A stretch of 41,263 nt of DNA from Paracoccaceae bacterium (GCA_029938175.1 JAPYON010000007.1:1-41263); one strand, 5' to 3'. Shown: positions 8,210 to 17,033, counted from the first letter of the stretch. Numbers and translations are program-made. Notes: generated by a model from the sequence alone, not told the origin.

Positions 8210-9199
8210 TTACTTCAAAGCTTCGTCTGTAATCGCATGAGTCCAAGCACCTGTTGGCTCCATAGTGATAACCGGATCGGAACCACCGGACATCAACGAA
8301 GCAACCGTACGCTCGTATGCAGCGACATCAAGCGCGCCGTTCGAACCAGCAGTCAGTTTGGCGATCTCGTTCATCATACGGATCTGGTGCTCTTCAGTCT
8401 GTGCACCGGAAGCGTCGTTTTCAAGAACGATCATAGCAGCCTCGGTTGGGTTTGCTTCAGCCCATTTCCAGCCAGCCATGGATGCGCGAACAAAGCGAAC
8501 CATACGATCGACAAACGCCGCGTCATTCAGGTTCTCTTCCAGCACATACATGCCGTCCTCAAGCGTCGCAACGCCCTGATCCTGATACTTGAACACGATC
8601 AAATCGTCCGCAGTAAGACCCGCGTCAATGATCTGCCAGTACTCGTTATATGTCATAGTCGACACACAATCAGCCTGACCCTGAAGGATCGGATCAACGT
8701 TGAAGCCCTGCTTCAGAACCGTCACGCCATCGTCGCCACCGTCAACCGAAAGGCCGAGCTGCGACATCCAGCTAAGGAACGGATACTCGTTGCCATAGAA
8801 CCAAACGCCGAGTGTTTTACCAGCGAAGTCGGCAGGGGACGCAATGCCACTGTCTTTACGGCACGTCAGCATCATGCCCGAGGACGCGAAAGGCTGCGCG
8901 ATGTTAACCACGTTCAGGCCTTTTTCACGCGAAGCAAGCGCGGAAGGCATCCAGTCAAGAACAACATCAGCACCGCCACCAGCGATAACCTGTGCTGGCG
9001 CAATATCAGGGCCACCCGGCTTGATTGTCACGTTCAGGCCTTCGTCGGCATAGAACCCGTTGTCCAGCGCAACATAGTAACCAGCGAACTGCGCCTGCGT
9101 TACCCACTTAAGTTGCAGCGTAACATCGTCCGCCGCCTGTGCTGCAAAACCGCCGAACATCATTGCTCCGGTTAGCGCGGTTGTGAAAATCTTATTCAT
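8210..9199 (-). CDS. ABC transporter substrate-binding protein, NMT1/THI5-like
   Basis: Periplasmic binding protein of the NMT1/THI5 group (329 aa), which typically binds pyrimidine-like or nitrogen heterocycle ligands. A signal peptide of about 23 residues ends in AQA. The mature protein begins with VTLQLKWVTQAQFAGYYVAL, the characteristic opening of this family, and contains GFYADEGLNVTIKPGG. It is the last gene of the operon, directly before the terminator, with the two permeases and ATPase upstream. The catabolic genes in the same operon suggest uracil, thymine, dihydropyrimidines or hydantoins as ligand; that is inference. AGGAG lies 6 nt before the second ATG (9199), which I prefer to 9202. 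Confidence 0.88.
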   Translation of the reverse strand: MNKIFTTALTGAMMFGGFAAQAADDVTLQLKWVTQAQFAGYYVALDNGFYADEGLNVTIKPGGPDIAPAQVIAGGGADVVLDWMPSALASREKGLNVVNIAQPFASSGMMLTCRKDSGIASPADFAGKTLGVWFYGNEYPFLSWMSQLGLSVDGGDDGVTVLKQGFNVDPILQGQADCVSTMTYNEYWQIIDAGLTADDLIVFKYQDQGVATLEDGMYVLEENLNDAAFVDRMVRFVRASMAGWKWAEANPTEAAMIVLENDASGAQTEEHQIRMMNEIAKLTAGSNGALDVAAYERTVASLMSGGSDPVITMEPTGAWTHAITDEALK

Positions 9200-9218
9200 C
9201 ATACTCTCCTAGTTAGTC

Positions 9219-10124
9219 CTACCCACGCTGGGAAGGATGCCAAAACGTGGTCGCTTTCTCGAGAAGCGCTACCACACCATAAAATGCGGAACCGGCAATC
9301 GCCGCCACCACAATCTCTGCCCACACCATATCAAGCGACAAGCGCCCGACTTCGGTCGAAATGCGAAAACCCATTCCAACCGTGGGTGAGCCAAAGAACT
9401 CTGCCACGATAGCGCCGATCAGCGCCAAAGTCGTAGAAATCTTCAACCCGTTATAAATAAAGGGCGCCGCCGCAGGAAGCCGCAATTTCAACAGCTTCTG
9501 CGGGTAACTGGCTGCATACGTCCGCATCAAGTCGCGCTGCATTGCGGTCTGCGCCTGCATCCCTTGCACCGTGTTCACCAACATCGGGAAGAACACCATG
9601 ATGACAACCACAGCGGCCTTCGATTGCCAGCCAAACCCGAACCACATCACGAGGATCGGGGCCATACCGATAATCGGAAGCGCCGCCACGAAGTTACCAA
9701 CTGGCAACAAACCCTTTTGCAAAAATGGCGAACGGTCAATCGCAACAGCCGTAACAAACGCCGCCCCGCAACCAATGAAATACCCGCTAAGCGCACCCTT
9801 GATGAATGTTTGAACGAAATCAGCGCATAGCTTGCTATTCCCACATCCAAAGGAAATTGGCCCATCAGCGAAAACCATTTGGATGAATCCCAGCTGTGAT
9901 AAATCCGAAATAAATCGCTCCCATATCATGGAGGGAGGGGGCAACAGAACCGCTTTAACTTCCAACCCGCGCACGACCCATTCCCAGATCACCAGCAACG
10001 TGATCCCGAAGATCAGAGGCACCAACAGTTTGGTCAGGCGGGTAGGTTTCAGGTTCGACAGCCAGACGTTCAACGCCCACGCCGCCAACCAGAAAACCAA
10101 GGCTCCGATTAAATAGAGGTTCAT
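9219..10124 (-). CDS. ABC transporter permease (pyrimidine-type importer)
   Basis: Inner-membrane permease of the BPD_transp_1 family (301 aa) with about six membrane segments. The EAA-like cytoplasmic loop is visible as MRTYAASYPQKLLKLRLPAAAPFIYNGLK in the second half. The region between the first membrane segments is longer than usual and contains two cysteines (GCGNSKLCADF, about residues 100-110), where compact relatives have a short periplasmic loop. Its ATG forms an ATGA overlap with the stop of the upstream permease, so the two are translationally coupled and likely form a heterodimeric channel. Substrate assignment follows from operon context only. Confidence 0.88.
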   Translation of the reverse strand: MNLYLIGALVFWLAAWALNVWLSNLKPTRLTKLLVPLIFGITLLVIWEWVVRGLEVKAVLLPPPSMIWERFISDLSQLGFIQMVFADGPISFGCGNSKLCADFVQTFIKGALSGYFIGCGAAFVTAVAIDRSPFLQKGLLPVGNFVAALPIIGMAPILVMWFGFGWQSKAAVVVIMVFFPMLVNTVQGMQAQTAMQRDLMRTYAASYPQKLLKLRLPAAAPFIYNGLKISTTLALIGAIVAEFFGSPTVGMGFRISTEVGRLSLDMVWAEIVVAAIAGSAFYGVVALLEKATTFWHPSQRG

Positions 10125-10996
10125 TGGCTCATCCCCATTTTCCGCAGCGTATAATTCTCAATCTGCCCAATGATCATCACAAGGGATGCAGCTAAGGCCG
10201 CCGCCATTAACAACGCCGACCAAATCTGGATCGTCTGCCCGTAATAACTACCCGCCAGCAACCGCGCGCCAAGGCCACGAACGGCCCCCGTCGGCAGCTC
10301 GGCCACAATCGCACCAACCAGCGCCGCCGCGACACCAATCTTCAAAGACGGGAAAAGATAAGGCACGGAGGAGGGCCACCGCAGCGCCCAGAACGTTGTC
10401 CATTTACTGGCATTCCAAGTCCGCATCTGGTCCATCTGCATCGCATCCGGCGCGCGCAAACCCTTGACCATGCCGACAACGACAGGGAAGAAACTTAGGT
10501 ACATCGAGATCACCGCTTTTGGCACCAACCCCGAGATTCCAACCGCATTCAGCACCACGATAATCATCGGTGCGATCGCCAAAATCGGGATGGTCTGGCT
10601 GGCAATCACCCAAGGCATCACTGACAGGTTCATCGCTTTGTTATGCACAATTCCAACGGCCAGAAGTATCCCCAGCACGGTACCCATGGCAAAACCCAAA
10701 AGCGTAGATGACAGCGTTATCCACGAATGGAACACCAGCGACCGTTTCGACGTGATACTTTTCATCGCCGTCGTATTCCAAAGCTCCACCGCCACCTGAT
10801 GCGGGGCAGGGAGGCGCGGTTTCTTCTGGCTCCACGTATCGACAACCAACTCGCTGAAGCCCAGTTCCACATCCGCGCGGCGAGCTTTGTCATACGCCCA
10901 GTTGGCGTTCATAACGACGGCCATCACATACCAAAGCGCGAAAATCGCGGCGACAACAGTCACCACCGGCCCAAATCTCTGCCACATCCGGCTCAT
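10121..10996 (-). CDS. ABC transporter permease (pyrimidine-type importer)
   Basis: Second permease of the importer (291 aa), also of the BPD_transp_1 family. It has an N-terminal membrane helix, a periplasmic stretch, then a five-helix core with the EAA loop QMRTWNASKWTTFWALRWPSSVPYLFPSLKIG. It is separated from the ATPase gene upstream by 87 nt holding short direct repeats, the only sizeable gap among the transporter genes. No strong ribosome site precedes the start. A second ATG (MWQR, three codons later) is equally possible. Confidence 0.87.
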   Translation of the reverse strand: MSRMWQRFGPVVTVVAAIFALWYVMAVVMNANWAYDKARRADVELGFSELVVDTWSQKKPRLPAPHQVAVELWNTTAMKSITSKRSLVFHSWITLSSTLLGFAMGTVLGILLAVGIVHNKAMNLSVMPWVIASQTIPILAIAPMIIVVLNAVGISGLVPKAVISMYLSFFPVVVGMVKGLRAPDAMQMDQMRTWNASKWTTFWALRWPSSVPYLFPSLKIGVAAALVGAIVAELPTGAVRGLGARLLAGSYYGQTIQIWSALLMAAALAASLVMIIGQIENYTLRKMGMSQ

Positions 10997-11035
10997 GCGT
11001 TCACCAAAAGGTTAACGCCAAAACGTACATACGCA

Positions 11036-11070
11036 TTGTGTACGGGTTGTGTACGGGTTGTGCACACGGG
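11036..11070. repeat. Short direct repeat in the ATPase-permease gap
   Basis: TTGTGTACGGG occurs twice head to tail (11036-11046 and 11047-11057) and is followed by a degenerate third copy, TTGTGCACACGGG (11058-11070). It sits in the 87-nt gap between two genes of one operon. It could be a slippage product or an mRNA element; nothing shows which. Confidence 0.6.
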
Positions 11071-11083
11071 TTTTGAGCAAAGG

Positions 11084-11863
11084 TTAATCATCCCCATGCC
11101 CCGCACGAAGTCCTTCACGCACCCGATGCGCGATGTCCAGAAACTCCTGACTTTCGCGAATATCCAGCGGCCGTTCACGCGGCAAAGTACTTTCAATCAC
11201 ATCCGTAACCCGACCCGGTCGCGGTGACATAACCACGATCTTGGTGCTCAGATAAACCGCTTCAGGGATCGAGTGCGTAACGAACGCAATCGTCTTATTC
11301 GTCTCCGCCCACAGCTCCAATAGCTGTTCATTAAGATGGTCCCGAACGATTTCATCCAACGCCCCGAAAGGCTCATCCATCAACATCAAATCCGCATCAA
11401 AACTAAGTGCGCGCGCAATCGATGCCCGCTGCTGCATTCCCCCCGAAAGCTGCCAAGGGAACTTGTTTTCGAACCCGTCCAGATGCACCAGTTCCAGCAC
11501 TTTCTTAACGCGCCTCACCCGATTCTCCTTGGAATACCCCATGATTTCAAGAGGTAACCGGATATTTCCACCAATCGTGCGCCAAGGATACAGCCCCGCT
11601 GCCTGAAAAACATAGCCGTAAGCCCGCTTCAACCGCGCCTCTTCAGGGGACATACCGTTAACAGTTATCGAGCCCCCGGTAGGCTGTTCCAGATCCGCCA
11701 TCACCCGAAGGAATGTCGTTTTGCCACAGCCCGAAGGACCGATGAACGAAACAAAATCTCCCTTGTTAATTGTCAGATCAACATCCTGCAAAGCGTGCAC
11801 GGGCCCGTCATTCGTCTCGAACGTCAGGCTCAGCTTTTTGGCTTCAATTACTATGTCGCTCAC
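11084..11863 (-). CDS. ABC transporter ATP-binding protein
   Basis: Cytoplasmic ATPase (259 aa) of the nitrate/taurine/pyrimidine-type ABC importer family. Walker A is GPSGCGKTT (about 42-50), the signature is LSGGMQQRASIARAL (about 140-154), Walker B is LMLMDEPFGALD (about 160-171), and the H-loop is FVTHSIPEA. Its ATG lies 3 nt after the dihydropyrimidinase stop, so it is in the same operon as the catabolic enzymes. This tight spacing is the best local evidence that the importer supplies the pyrimidine pathway. Confidence 0.92.
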   Translation of the reverse strand: MSDIVIEAKKLSLTFETNDGPVHALQDVDLTINKGDFVSFIGPSGCGKTTFLRVMADLEQPTGGSITVNGMSPEEARLKRAYGYVFQAAGLYPWRTIGGNIRLPLEIMGYSKENRVRRVKKVLELVHLDGFENKFPWQLSGGMQQRASIARALSFDADLMLMDEPFGALDEIVRDHLNEQLLELWAETNKTIAFVTHSIPEAVYLSTKIVVMSPRPGRVTDVIESTLPRERPLDIRESQEFLDIAHRVREGLRAGHGDD

Positions 11864-11866
11864 AGC

Positions 11867-13327
11867 CTATATCCCCGCCGGAATGTTCATCGGATCGCGC
11901 TCAACTTTGCGCGGGCTGTTCAACGATTTCCAGCGCGACAATGCCTCGCTAGCAGACGAGAATGCCGGTCGAGGCACAAAATTCCCGCGCCCCGGCTGTG
12001 GTTGGCTGTTTTGCCCCCACGCCCAGATCACATCGCCACGACTAAGCGTATACCGCGCCTGTGCTTTGACCTCGAAACCTTCGAACACGTTGTAATCTAA
12101 CACGGAATGATGATTGGATTGCGATACCGTTTTGGAGATTTTCGGATCCCAAACAACAATATCCGCATCCGCACCCTCCATGATTGCGCCCTTGCGCGGG
12201 TAAACGTTCAGAATTTTCGCAACATTGGTAGACGTCACAGCAACGAACTCGTTCATCGTCAAACGACCAGTCTCGACCCCTTCTGTCCAAAGCACCGCGA
12301 GGCGTTCTTCCAACCCGTTCGATCCGTTCGGGATCAGCCGGAAATCGTCAAGCCCCGCCCGTTTCTGCTCTGTGTTAAACGCCGCGTGGTCCGTCGCAAC
12401 AACCTGCAACGATCCCGACTGCAAACCAGCCCAAAGGCTGGCCTGATGTTCCTTGTTGCGGAAGGGGGGCGACATGACACGCCGCGCCGCATGGTCCCAG
12501 TCTTTGTCGAAGTATTCGCTTTCATCAAGGGTTAGGAATTGGATCAACGGTTCGCCATAAATGCGCATGCCTTTTTGGCGGGCACGTCGAATAGCTTCAT
12601 GCGCCTGTTCACAAGATACATGCACAATATACAGCGGCGTTCCAGCAGCATCGGCAATCGTAATCGCTCGGTTTGCAGCTTCACCCTCTAATTCCGGCGG
12701 ACGGGAATAGGCATGACCCTCAGGCCCTGTAATCCCCTCCGCCATGTATTTTTTCTGCAATATATCAACGAGATCGCCGTTTTCAGCATGCACCATCGGC
12801 AGTGCACCCAACTCGCGGCAACGATTGAACGAGGCATACATCTCGTCGTCCTCGACCATCAAAGCGCCCTTATAGGCCATGAAATGCTTGAATGAGTTCA
12901 CACCCATTTTGACGGCGTCTTCCATCTCGTCAAACACGTTCTCGTTCCACGCAGTGATCGCCATGTGGTACCCAATGTCCGAACAAATCTGCGGGGCAGA
13001 CTTCCGGTGCCACTCGTTAATAGCGTTCTTGATCGAGCCATCCTCACCCGGCAGACAGAAGTCCACCAGCATGGTCGTGCCACCGCAGGCGGCGGCCCAA
13101 GTCCCGCTCTCAAACGTTTCCGCCGCGGTCGTACCCATGAAAGGCATCTCAAGATGTGTATGCGGATCAATCCCGCCGGGGATCACGTAAGCACCCTCGG
13201 CATCAATATACTCGTCACCCTTAAGATCCTCGCCGATCTGCTTGATCTTGCCGTTCTCGATCAGAACATCCGCTTTCCACGTGCGATCCGCCGTGACGAC
13301 CGTGCCGCCTTTTATTACTTTGGTCAT
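11867..13327 (-). CDS. hydA: Dihydropyrimidinase / D-hydantoinase
   Basis: Cyclic amidohydrolase (486 aa) that opens dihydrouracil or dihydrothymine to the N-carbamoyl beta-amino acid, the second step of reductive pyrimidine breakdown. The metal ligands are in place: H56 and H58 (DPHTH), the carbamylated lysine near K153 (FMAYKG), H180 (MVHAENGD), H236 (YIVHVSC) and D313 (ATDHAAF). The ORF track extends 18 codons further; I chose the ATG at 13327 because MTKVIKGGTVVTADRTW is the family start and GGGAG lies 9 nt upstream. preA/preT and the amidohydrolase nearby favour dihydropyrimidine over a hydantoin as the physiological substrate. pydB is an alternative name. Confidence 0.93.
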   Translation of the reverse strand: MTKVIKGGTVVTADRTWKADVLIENGKIKQIGEDLKGDEYIDAEGAYVIPGGIDPHTHLEMPFMGTTAAETFESGTWAAACGGTTMLVDFCLPGEDGSIKNAINEWHRKSAPQICSDIGYHMAITAWNENVFDEMEDAVKMGVNSFKHFMAYKGALMVEDDEMYASFNRCRELGALPMVHAENGDLVDILQKKYMAEGITGPEGHAYSRPPELEGEAANRAITIADAAGTPLYIVHVSCEQAHEAIRRARQKGMRIYGEPLIQFLTLDESEYFDKDWDHAARRVMSPPFRNKEHQASLWAGLQSGSLQVVATDHAAFNTEQKRAGLDDFRLIPNGSNGLEERLAVLWTEGVETGRLTMNEFVAVTSTNVAKILNVYPRKGAIMEGADADIVVWDPKISKTVSQSNHHSVLDYNVFEGFEVKAQARYTLSRGDVIWAWGQNSQPQPGRGNFVPRPAFSSASEALSRWKSLNSPRKVERDPMNIPAGI

Positions 13328-13381
13328 ACTTAAGATCTCCCGATTGTTGGTTTCGAGTATAGTCCAAGACTTTTTTCCCAA

Positions 13382-13643
13382 GATTTCACAGAGGGAAGTA
13401 ATTTGCCCGTGGGTTTAAGTGGCTTTCCATCTAGCATGAAGCATGCCTTAACCATTCTGGTCTTAATTTTAATGAAGTCTTTGAGCTTTCTATTGGAATG
13501 CAATGGTTGCCAAACGTTCATATGTCGCACAGCTGTATCTCCCGAAACGAATTTGCAGATAACTCTAGAAGTTGGCCAAATTTCATAAGTGGTTTTCTTT
13601 TTGAACACTTCAAAAATTGGTTCCTTCTTAGATTTTCTCTGTA
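13382..13643. other. AT-rich gap inside the pyrimidine operon
   Basis: This gap, part of a 316-nt stretch between dihydropyrimidinase and amidohydrolase, is visibly richer in A+T than its neighbours. On the minus strand a 105-codon ORF (13330-13647) fills it, starting with GTG in a GTGA overlap with the amidohydrolase stop. Its translation is lysine-rich, resembles no family I know, and runs up against the dihydropyrimidinase start. I treat it as an unproven ORF. The gap might instead hold a second promoter or an RNA processing site. I see no clear operator, repeat or terminator in it. Confidence 0.4.
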
Positions 13644-14894
13644 TCACTCAACAATCCCCGCCGTTTCAACGACCGCATGTAGCAACACATCCGCCCCCGC
13701 CGTCGCCCATTCCTGCGAAATATCCTCGGCCTCGTTGTGGCTTAGCCCGTCCACACAAGGACACATCACCATAGCGGTTGGCGCAGTTCGGTTGATCCAG
13801 CAGGCATCATGCCCCGCGCCTGAGATCAGGTTTCGGTGGGAATAACCAAGGCGTTCAGCTGCGTTCCGAACGGCCGTTACGCAGCCTTCGTCAAACGTCA
13901 CGGGATCAAAACCTCCAACCTTTTCAAGTTCAATCTCAAGCCCCATTTCCGCCGCGATCCTCGTTGCCCCATCAGCGAACCGCGCTTCCATGCTTTCAAT
14001 AGTCGCCAGATCAGGCGAGCGGAAATCGACGGTAAACATAACCTTACCTGGGATCACATTGCGCGAGTTCGGGTACACATCAATATGCCCAGCAGCTCCC
14101 ACCGCGTCCGGCGCGTGAGACCATGCGATCTCGTCCACCAGCTCTAACATCCGTGCCATTCCCAGCCCTGCATTCTTGCGCATTGGCATAGGCGTGGAAC
14201 CGGTATGCGAGTCCTTGCCCGTCACCGTCACTTGAGTCCAAGAAAGCCCCTGACCGTGGGTGACAACGCCAATTTCTTTGCCCTCGGCTTCCAGAATTGG
14301 GCCCTGTTCGATGTGCAGCTCAAAGAATGCATGCATCTTGCGTGCCCCGACTTCTTCTTCCCCGCACCAGCCGATCCGTTTCAACTCATCCCCGAACTTC
14401 ATGCCCTCGGCATCCTCGATGTCATACGCCCATTCCTGCGTGTGCATTCCGGCAAAAACGCCGGACGCCAACATTGCAGGCGCATAGCGCGTACCCTCCT
14501 CGTTCGTCCAGTTGGTCACCACAATCGGGTGCTTGGTCTTGATGTCCAGGTCGTTCAGCGTACGGATAATTTCCAACCCGCCCAGAACCCCTAGGACCCC
14601 ATCATACTTGCCGCCCGTAGGCTGCGTATCCAGATGCGAACCGACATAGACGGGCAGGGCGTCGGGGTCTGTACCCTCACGCATCGCAAACATATTGCCC
14701 ATCTGATCAAGGCCCATCGTACAGCTAGCGGCCTTGCACCAGTCCTGAAACAGATGCCGCCCCTCGCCGTCTTCGTCCGTGACCGTCTGGCGGTTATTAC
14801 CCCCCGCAACACCCGGCCCGATTTTGGCCATTTCCATCAACGAGTCCCACAGGCGCTCGCCATTGATTTTCATATTCTCGCCGGGTGCAGCCAT
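13644..14894 (-). CDS. M20 Zn-dependent hydrolase, beta-ureidopropionase type
   Basis: Amidohydrolase of the M20 hydantoinase/carbamoylase family (416 aa), relatives of which include N-carbamoyl-beta-alanine amidohydrolase, N-carbamoyl-L-amino acid hydrolase and allantoate amidohydrolase. Metal ligands are visible: H87 (GSHLDTQPTGG), D98 (GKYDG), E133 region (NWTNEEGTR), H194 (LHIEQGP) and the C-terminal histidine in LSHNEAED. Given the dihydropyrimidinase next door, its likely reaction is removal of the carbamoyl group from N-carbamoyl-beta-alanine or 3-ureidoisobutyrate, releasing CO2 and NH3. The start has AAGGAG 7 nt upstream. Allantoate amidohydrolase cannot be excluded from sequence alone. 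Confidence 0.88.
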   Translation of the reverse strand: MAAPGENMKINGERLWDSLMEMAKIGPGVAGGNNRQTVTDEDGEGRHLFQDWCKAASCTMGLDQMGNMFAMREGTDPDALPVYVGSHLDTQPTGGKYDGVLGVLGGLEIIRTLNDLDIKTKHPIVVTNWTNEEGTRYAPAMLASGVFAGMHTQEWAYDIEDAEGMKFGDELKRIGWCGEEEVGARKMHAFFELHIEQGPILEAEGKEIGVVTHGQGLSWTQVTVTGKDSHTGSTPMPMRKNAGLGMARMLELVDEIAWSHAPDAVGAAGHIDVYPNSRNVIPGKVMFTVDFRSPDLATIESMEARFADGATRIAAEMGLEIELEKVGGFDPVTFDEGCVTAVRNAAERLGYSHRNLISGAGHDACWINRTAPTAMVMCPCVDGLSHNEAEDISQEWATAGADVLLHAVVETAGIVE

Positions 14895-14905
14895 TGGTTT
14901 TCTCC

Positions 14906-16231
14906 TTAGTCCAGGTTTTTCAGAACGTCAGCCAGCTTGCCGATCAGTTCGTCTATGTGGGATTTGTTCATGATTAGCGGAGGCGACAGGGCGATGATGT
15001 CACCCGTCGTGCGAATAAGAATGCCCGCGTCATACGCATCAAGGAAGGCTTGGAATGCGCGTTTGGTTGGCGCGCCCTCGATTGGTGTCAGTTCCACCGC
15101 ACCGATCAGACCCTCGTTGCGAATGTCGATCACATGCGGCAGACCACGCAACCCGTGCAGCGCGTCTTCCCAATAGCCCGCCAAATCGCGTGCATTCTCG
15201 AACAGGCCGTCCTGCTTATATGTCTCCAACGCCGCCAAACCAGCCGCCGAGGCGATAGGATTGCCGGAATAGGTATATCCGTGGAACAGCTCGATCATAT
15301 TCTCTGGCCCATCCATGAATGCATCATGGATTTCCGAACTGGTGATAACAGCTCCCATAGGGATCACGCCGTTGGTCAGGCCTTTGGCTGTGGTCATCAT
15401 GTCCGGCGTCACGCCGTAATGTGTCGCGCCAAAACTGCTGCCGAGACGGCCAAAACCGGTGATAACTTCATCAAAAATTAACAGAATACCGTGCTTTTTG
15501 GTGATTGCGCGTAGGCGATCCAGATAACCCTTTGGCGGCAACAGCACACCAGTGGAACCCGCCATAGGCTCGACTATCACTGCAGCGATGTTAGACGCAT
15601 CACCAAGTGCTACGATTTTCTCTAACTCGTCCGCGATCTCGGCACCATGTTCCGGCTGCCCACGCGTGAAAACGTTCGCGGGAATATGCGTATGCGGCAT
15701 GTGATCCACACCATTTAACAACGTACCGAAAGCCTTACGGTTCGGCCCGATACCGCCGACCGAAATGCCACCGAAGTTCACGCCGTGGTAGCCACGTTCG
15801 CGCCCGATTAGACGGGTTCGCGTACCTTCGCCACGTGCACGGTGGTAGGCGATGGCGATTTTCAACGCCGTCTCGACCGCCTCGGAACCCGAGTTCGTGT
15901 AGAACACATGGTCCATCCCATCGGGTGTCATTTCGACCAGACGATTTGCCAACTCGAAAGCCTTCGGGTGGCCCATCTGGAAAGCGGGGGCATAGTCCAG
16001 TTCACCCGCCTGTTTAGCGATCGCTTCGACGATGCGTGGCTGGTTGTGGCCGGCGTTACAACACCAAAGGCCGGACGTTCCGTCCAGAACCTGACGGCCA
16101 TCGGCGGTGGTGTAATACATCCCGTCCGCCGCCACGAACATACGCGGGTTTTTTTTGAATTGACGATTGGCCGTAAACGGCATCCAGAATGCGCTAAGAT
16201 CATTAGGCGTGATGCTTGTGTGATCAGACAT
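14906..16231 (-). CDS. Class III omega-aminotransferase (beta-alanine/3-aminoisobutyrate type)
   Basis: PLP-dependent class III aminotransferase (441 aa). Visible features are the PLP-phosphate loop NSGSEAVE (about 113-120), D254 in LLIFDEVITGFGR, and the Schiff-base lysine near K283 in TTAKGLTNG. The sequence resembles omega-amino acid:pyruvate transaminases. Within this operon it most plausibly converts beta-alanine or 3-aminoisobutyrate to malonate or methylmalonate semialdehyde. It is the first gene of the long minus-strand operon, preceded by GGGAGGAC and two RutR-type operators shared with the divergent TetR gene. No methylmalonate-semialdehyde dehydrogenase is in the window, so the next step must be encoded elsewhere. 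Confidence 0.9.
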   Translation of the reverse strand: MSDHTSITPNDLSAFWMPFTANRQFKKNPRMFVAADGMYYTTADGRQVLDGTSGLWCCNAGHNQPRIVEAIAKQAGELDYAPAFQMGHPKAFELANRLVEMTPDGMDHVFYTNSGSEAVETALKIAIAYHRARGEGTRTRLIGRERGYHGVNFGGISVGGIGPNRKAFGTLLNGVDHMPHTHIPANVFTRGQPEHGAEIADELEKIVALGDASNIAAVIVEPMAGSTGVLLPPKGYLDRLRAITKKHGILLIFDEVITGFGRLGSSFGATHYGVTPDMMTTAKGLTNGVIPMGAVITSSEIHDAFMDGPENMIELFHGYTYSGNPIASAAGLAALETYKQDGLFENARDLAGYWEDALHGLRGLPHVIDIRNEGLIGAVELTPIEGAPTKRAFQAFLDAYDAGILIRTTGDIIALSPPLIMNKSHIDELIGKLADVLKNLD

Positions 16232-16255
16232 GCTGTCCTCCCGAAAAGAATTCTT

Positions 16256-16271
16256 TTGACCAATTGGTCAG
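16256..16271. promoter_or_regulatory. RutR-type operator 1
   Basis: TTGACCAATTGGTCAG matches the E. coli RutR consensus TTGACCANNTGGTCAA at 13 of 14 defined positions. It lies 25 nt upstream of the aminotransferase start and 55 nt upstream of the TetR start, so binding could repress both divergent units. Confidence 0.85.
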
Positions 16272-16287
16272 GTTGACGCTAGCATAG

Positions 16288-16303
16288 CTGACTAACTAGT
16301 CAA
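16288..16303. promoter_or_regulatory. RutR-type operator 2
   Basis: CTGACTAACTAGTCAA fits the same palindrome with substitutions at three of the 14 defined positions. Its centre is 32 bp from that of operator 1, about three helical turns, so two TetR dimers could bind the same DNA face. Confidence 0.75.
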
Positions 16304-16325
16304 GAATTTGTTTGGAAGTTTGAAA

Positions 16326-16979
16326 ATGCTCGTACCAGTTGAAAAACCCAAGTCAAAACGCGAAGGGCTGCGGCGTGAAACGCTGGCCTTGATCCTTGCA
16401 ACGGGAGAGCAAATTTTCGCGGATCACGGCCTTAAAGGCGCAACCATGCAGGCGATCGCCGATGGTGCGAATTTGCCGAAAGCGAACCTGCATTATTATT
16501 TTCCAACAAAACATGACCTTTATCGGCAAGTGGTCGAGCGCATCTTTAATATCTGGCTGGATGCAGCCGAAAGTTTCGACACGCAAGCCAACCCCGAACA
16601 GGCGCTAGGGACCTACATTCGCAAAAAGATGGAAATCAGCCGTTCGCACCCTTATGGCTCCAAGGTTTGGGCCAACGAGGTGATCCACGGCGCGCCAATC
16701 ATCCACGATTATCTTGAAACAACCCTGGCCGAGTGGACGGATTCACGAATCGCGGTCATTGAACGATGGGAATTCGAGGGCCTGATCGACCCCGTTAATC
16801 CCCGCCACCTACTGTATATGATATGGTCCACAACCCAACATTACGCTGATTTTTCGCACCAGATTGCGACTTTGAATGGCGGCGTCCCGTTTAATGACGC
16901 GCAATGGGCGCAAGCGACCGAGTGCGTAACGAACATCATACTAAAGGGCATCGGTGTTAAGCGCGCCGCCCCCAGTTGA
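16326..16979 (+). CDS. rutR: TetR-family regulator, RutR-like
   Basis: Transcription regulator (217 aa) with an N-terminal TetR helix-turn-helix (GATMQAIADGANLPKANLHYYF, about 38-59) and a C-terminal domain of the RutR/YcdC type (ISRSHPYGSKVWANE, IHGAPIIHDYL). RutR in E. coli senses uracil or thymine and controls pyrimidine use. Here the gene is divergent from the catabolic operon and two sites fitting the RutR consensus lie between them, which strongly supports autoregulation and control of the operon. The track starts at a TTG (16308); I prefer the ATG at 16326, with GGAAG 8 nt upstream. The effector is inferred, not shown. Confidence 0.85.
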   Translation: MLVPVEKPKSKREGLRRETLALILATGEQIFADHGLKGATMQAIADGANLPKANLHYYFPTKHDLYRQVVERIFNIWLDAAESFDTQANPEQALGTYIRKKMEISRSHPYGSKVWANEVIHGAPIIHDYLETTLAEWTDSRIAVIERWEFEGLIDPVNPRHLLYMIWSTTQHYADFSHQIATLNGGVPFNDAQWAQATECVTNIILKGIGVKRAAPS

Positions 16980-17033
16980 TCCGCGACCGGATGCGTTTAT
17001 AAGTGACATAGGTCACGATCCCGACGCCGGTAT

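Noticed and set aside
8150-9175. 341-aa plus-strand ORF opposite the ABC binding protein
   Set aside because: Antisense shadow of a well-recognised gene with signal peptide and terminator; its translation resembles no family.
13403-13588. Plus-strand 61-aa ORF in the AT-rich gap
   Set aside because: Starts at TTG without a ribosome site, and lies antisense inside a minus-strand operon; no support.
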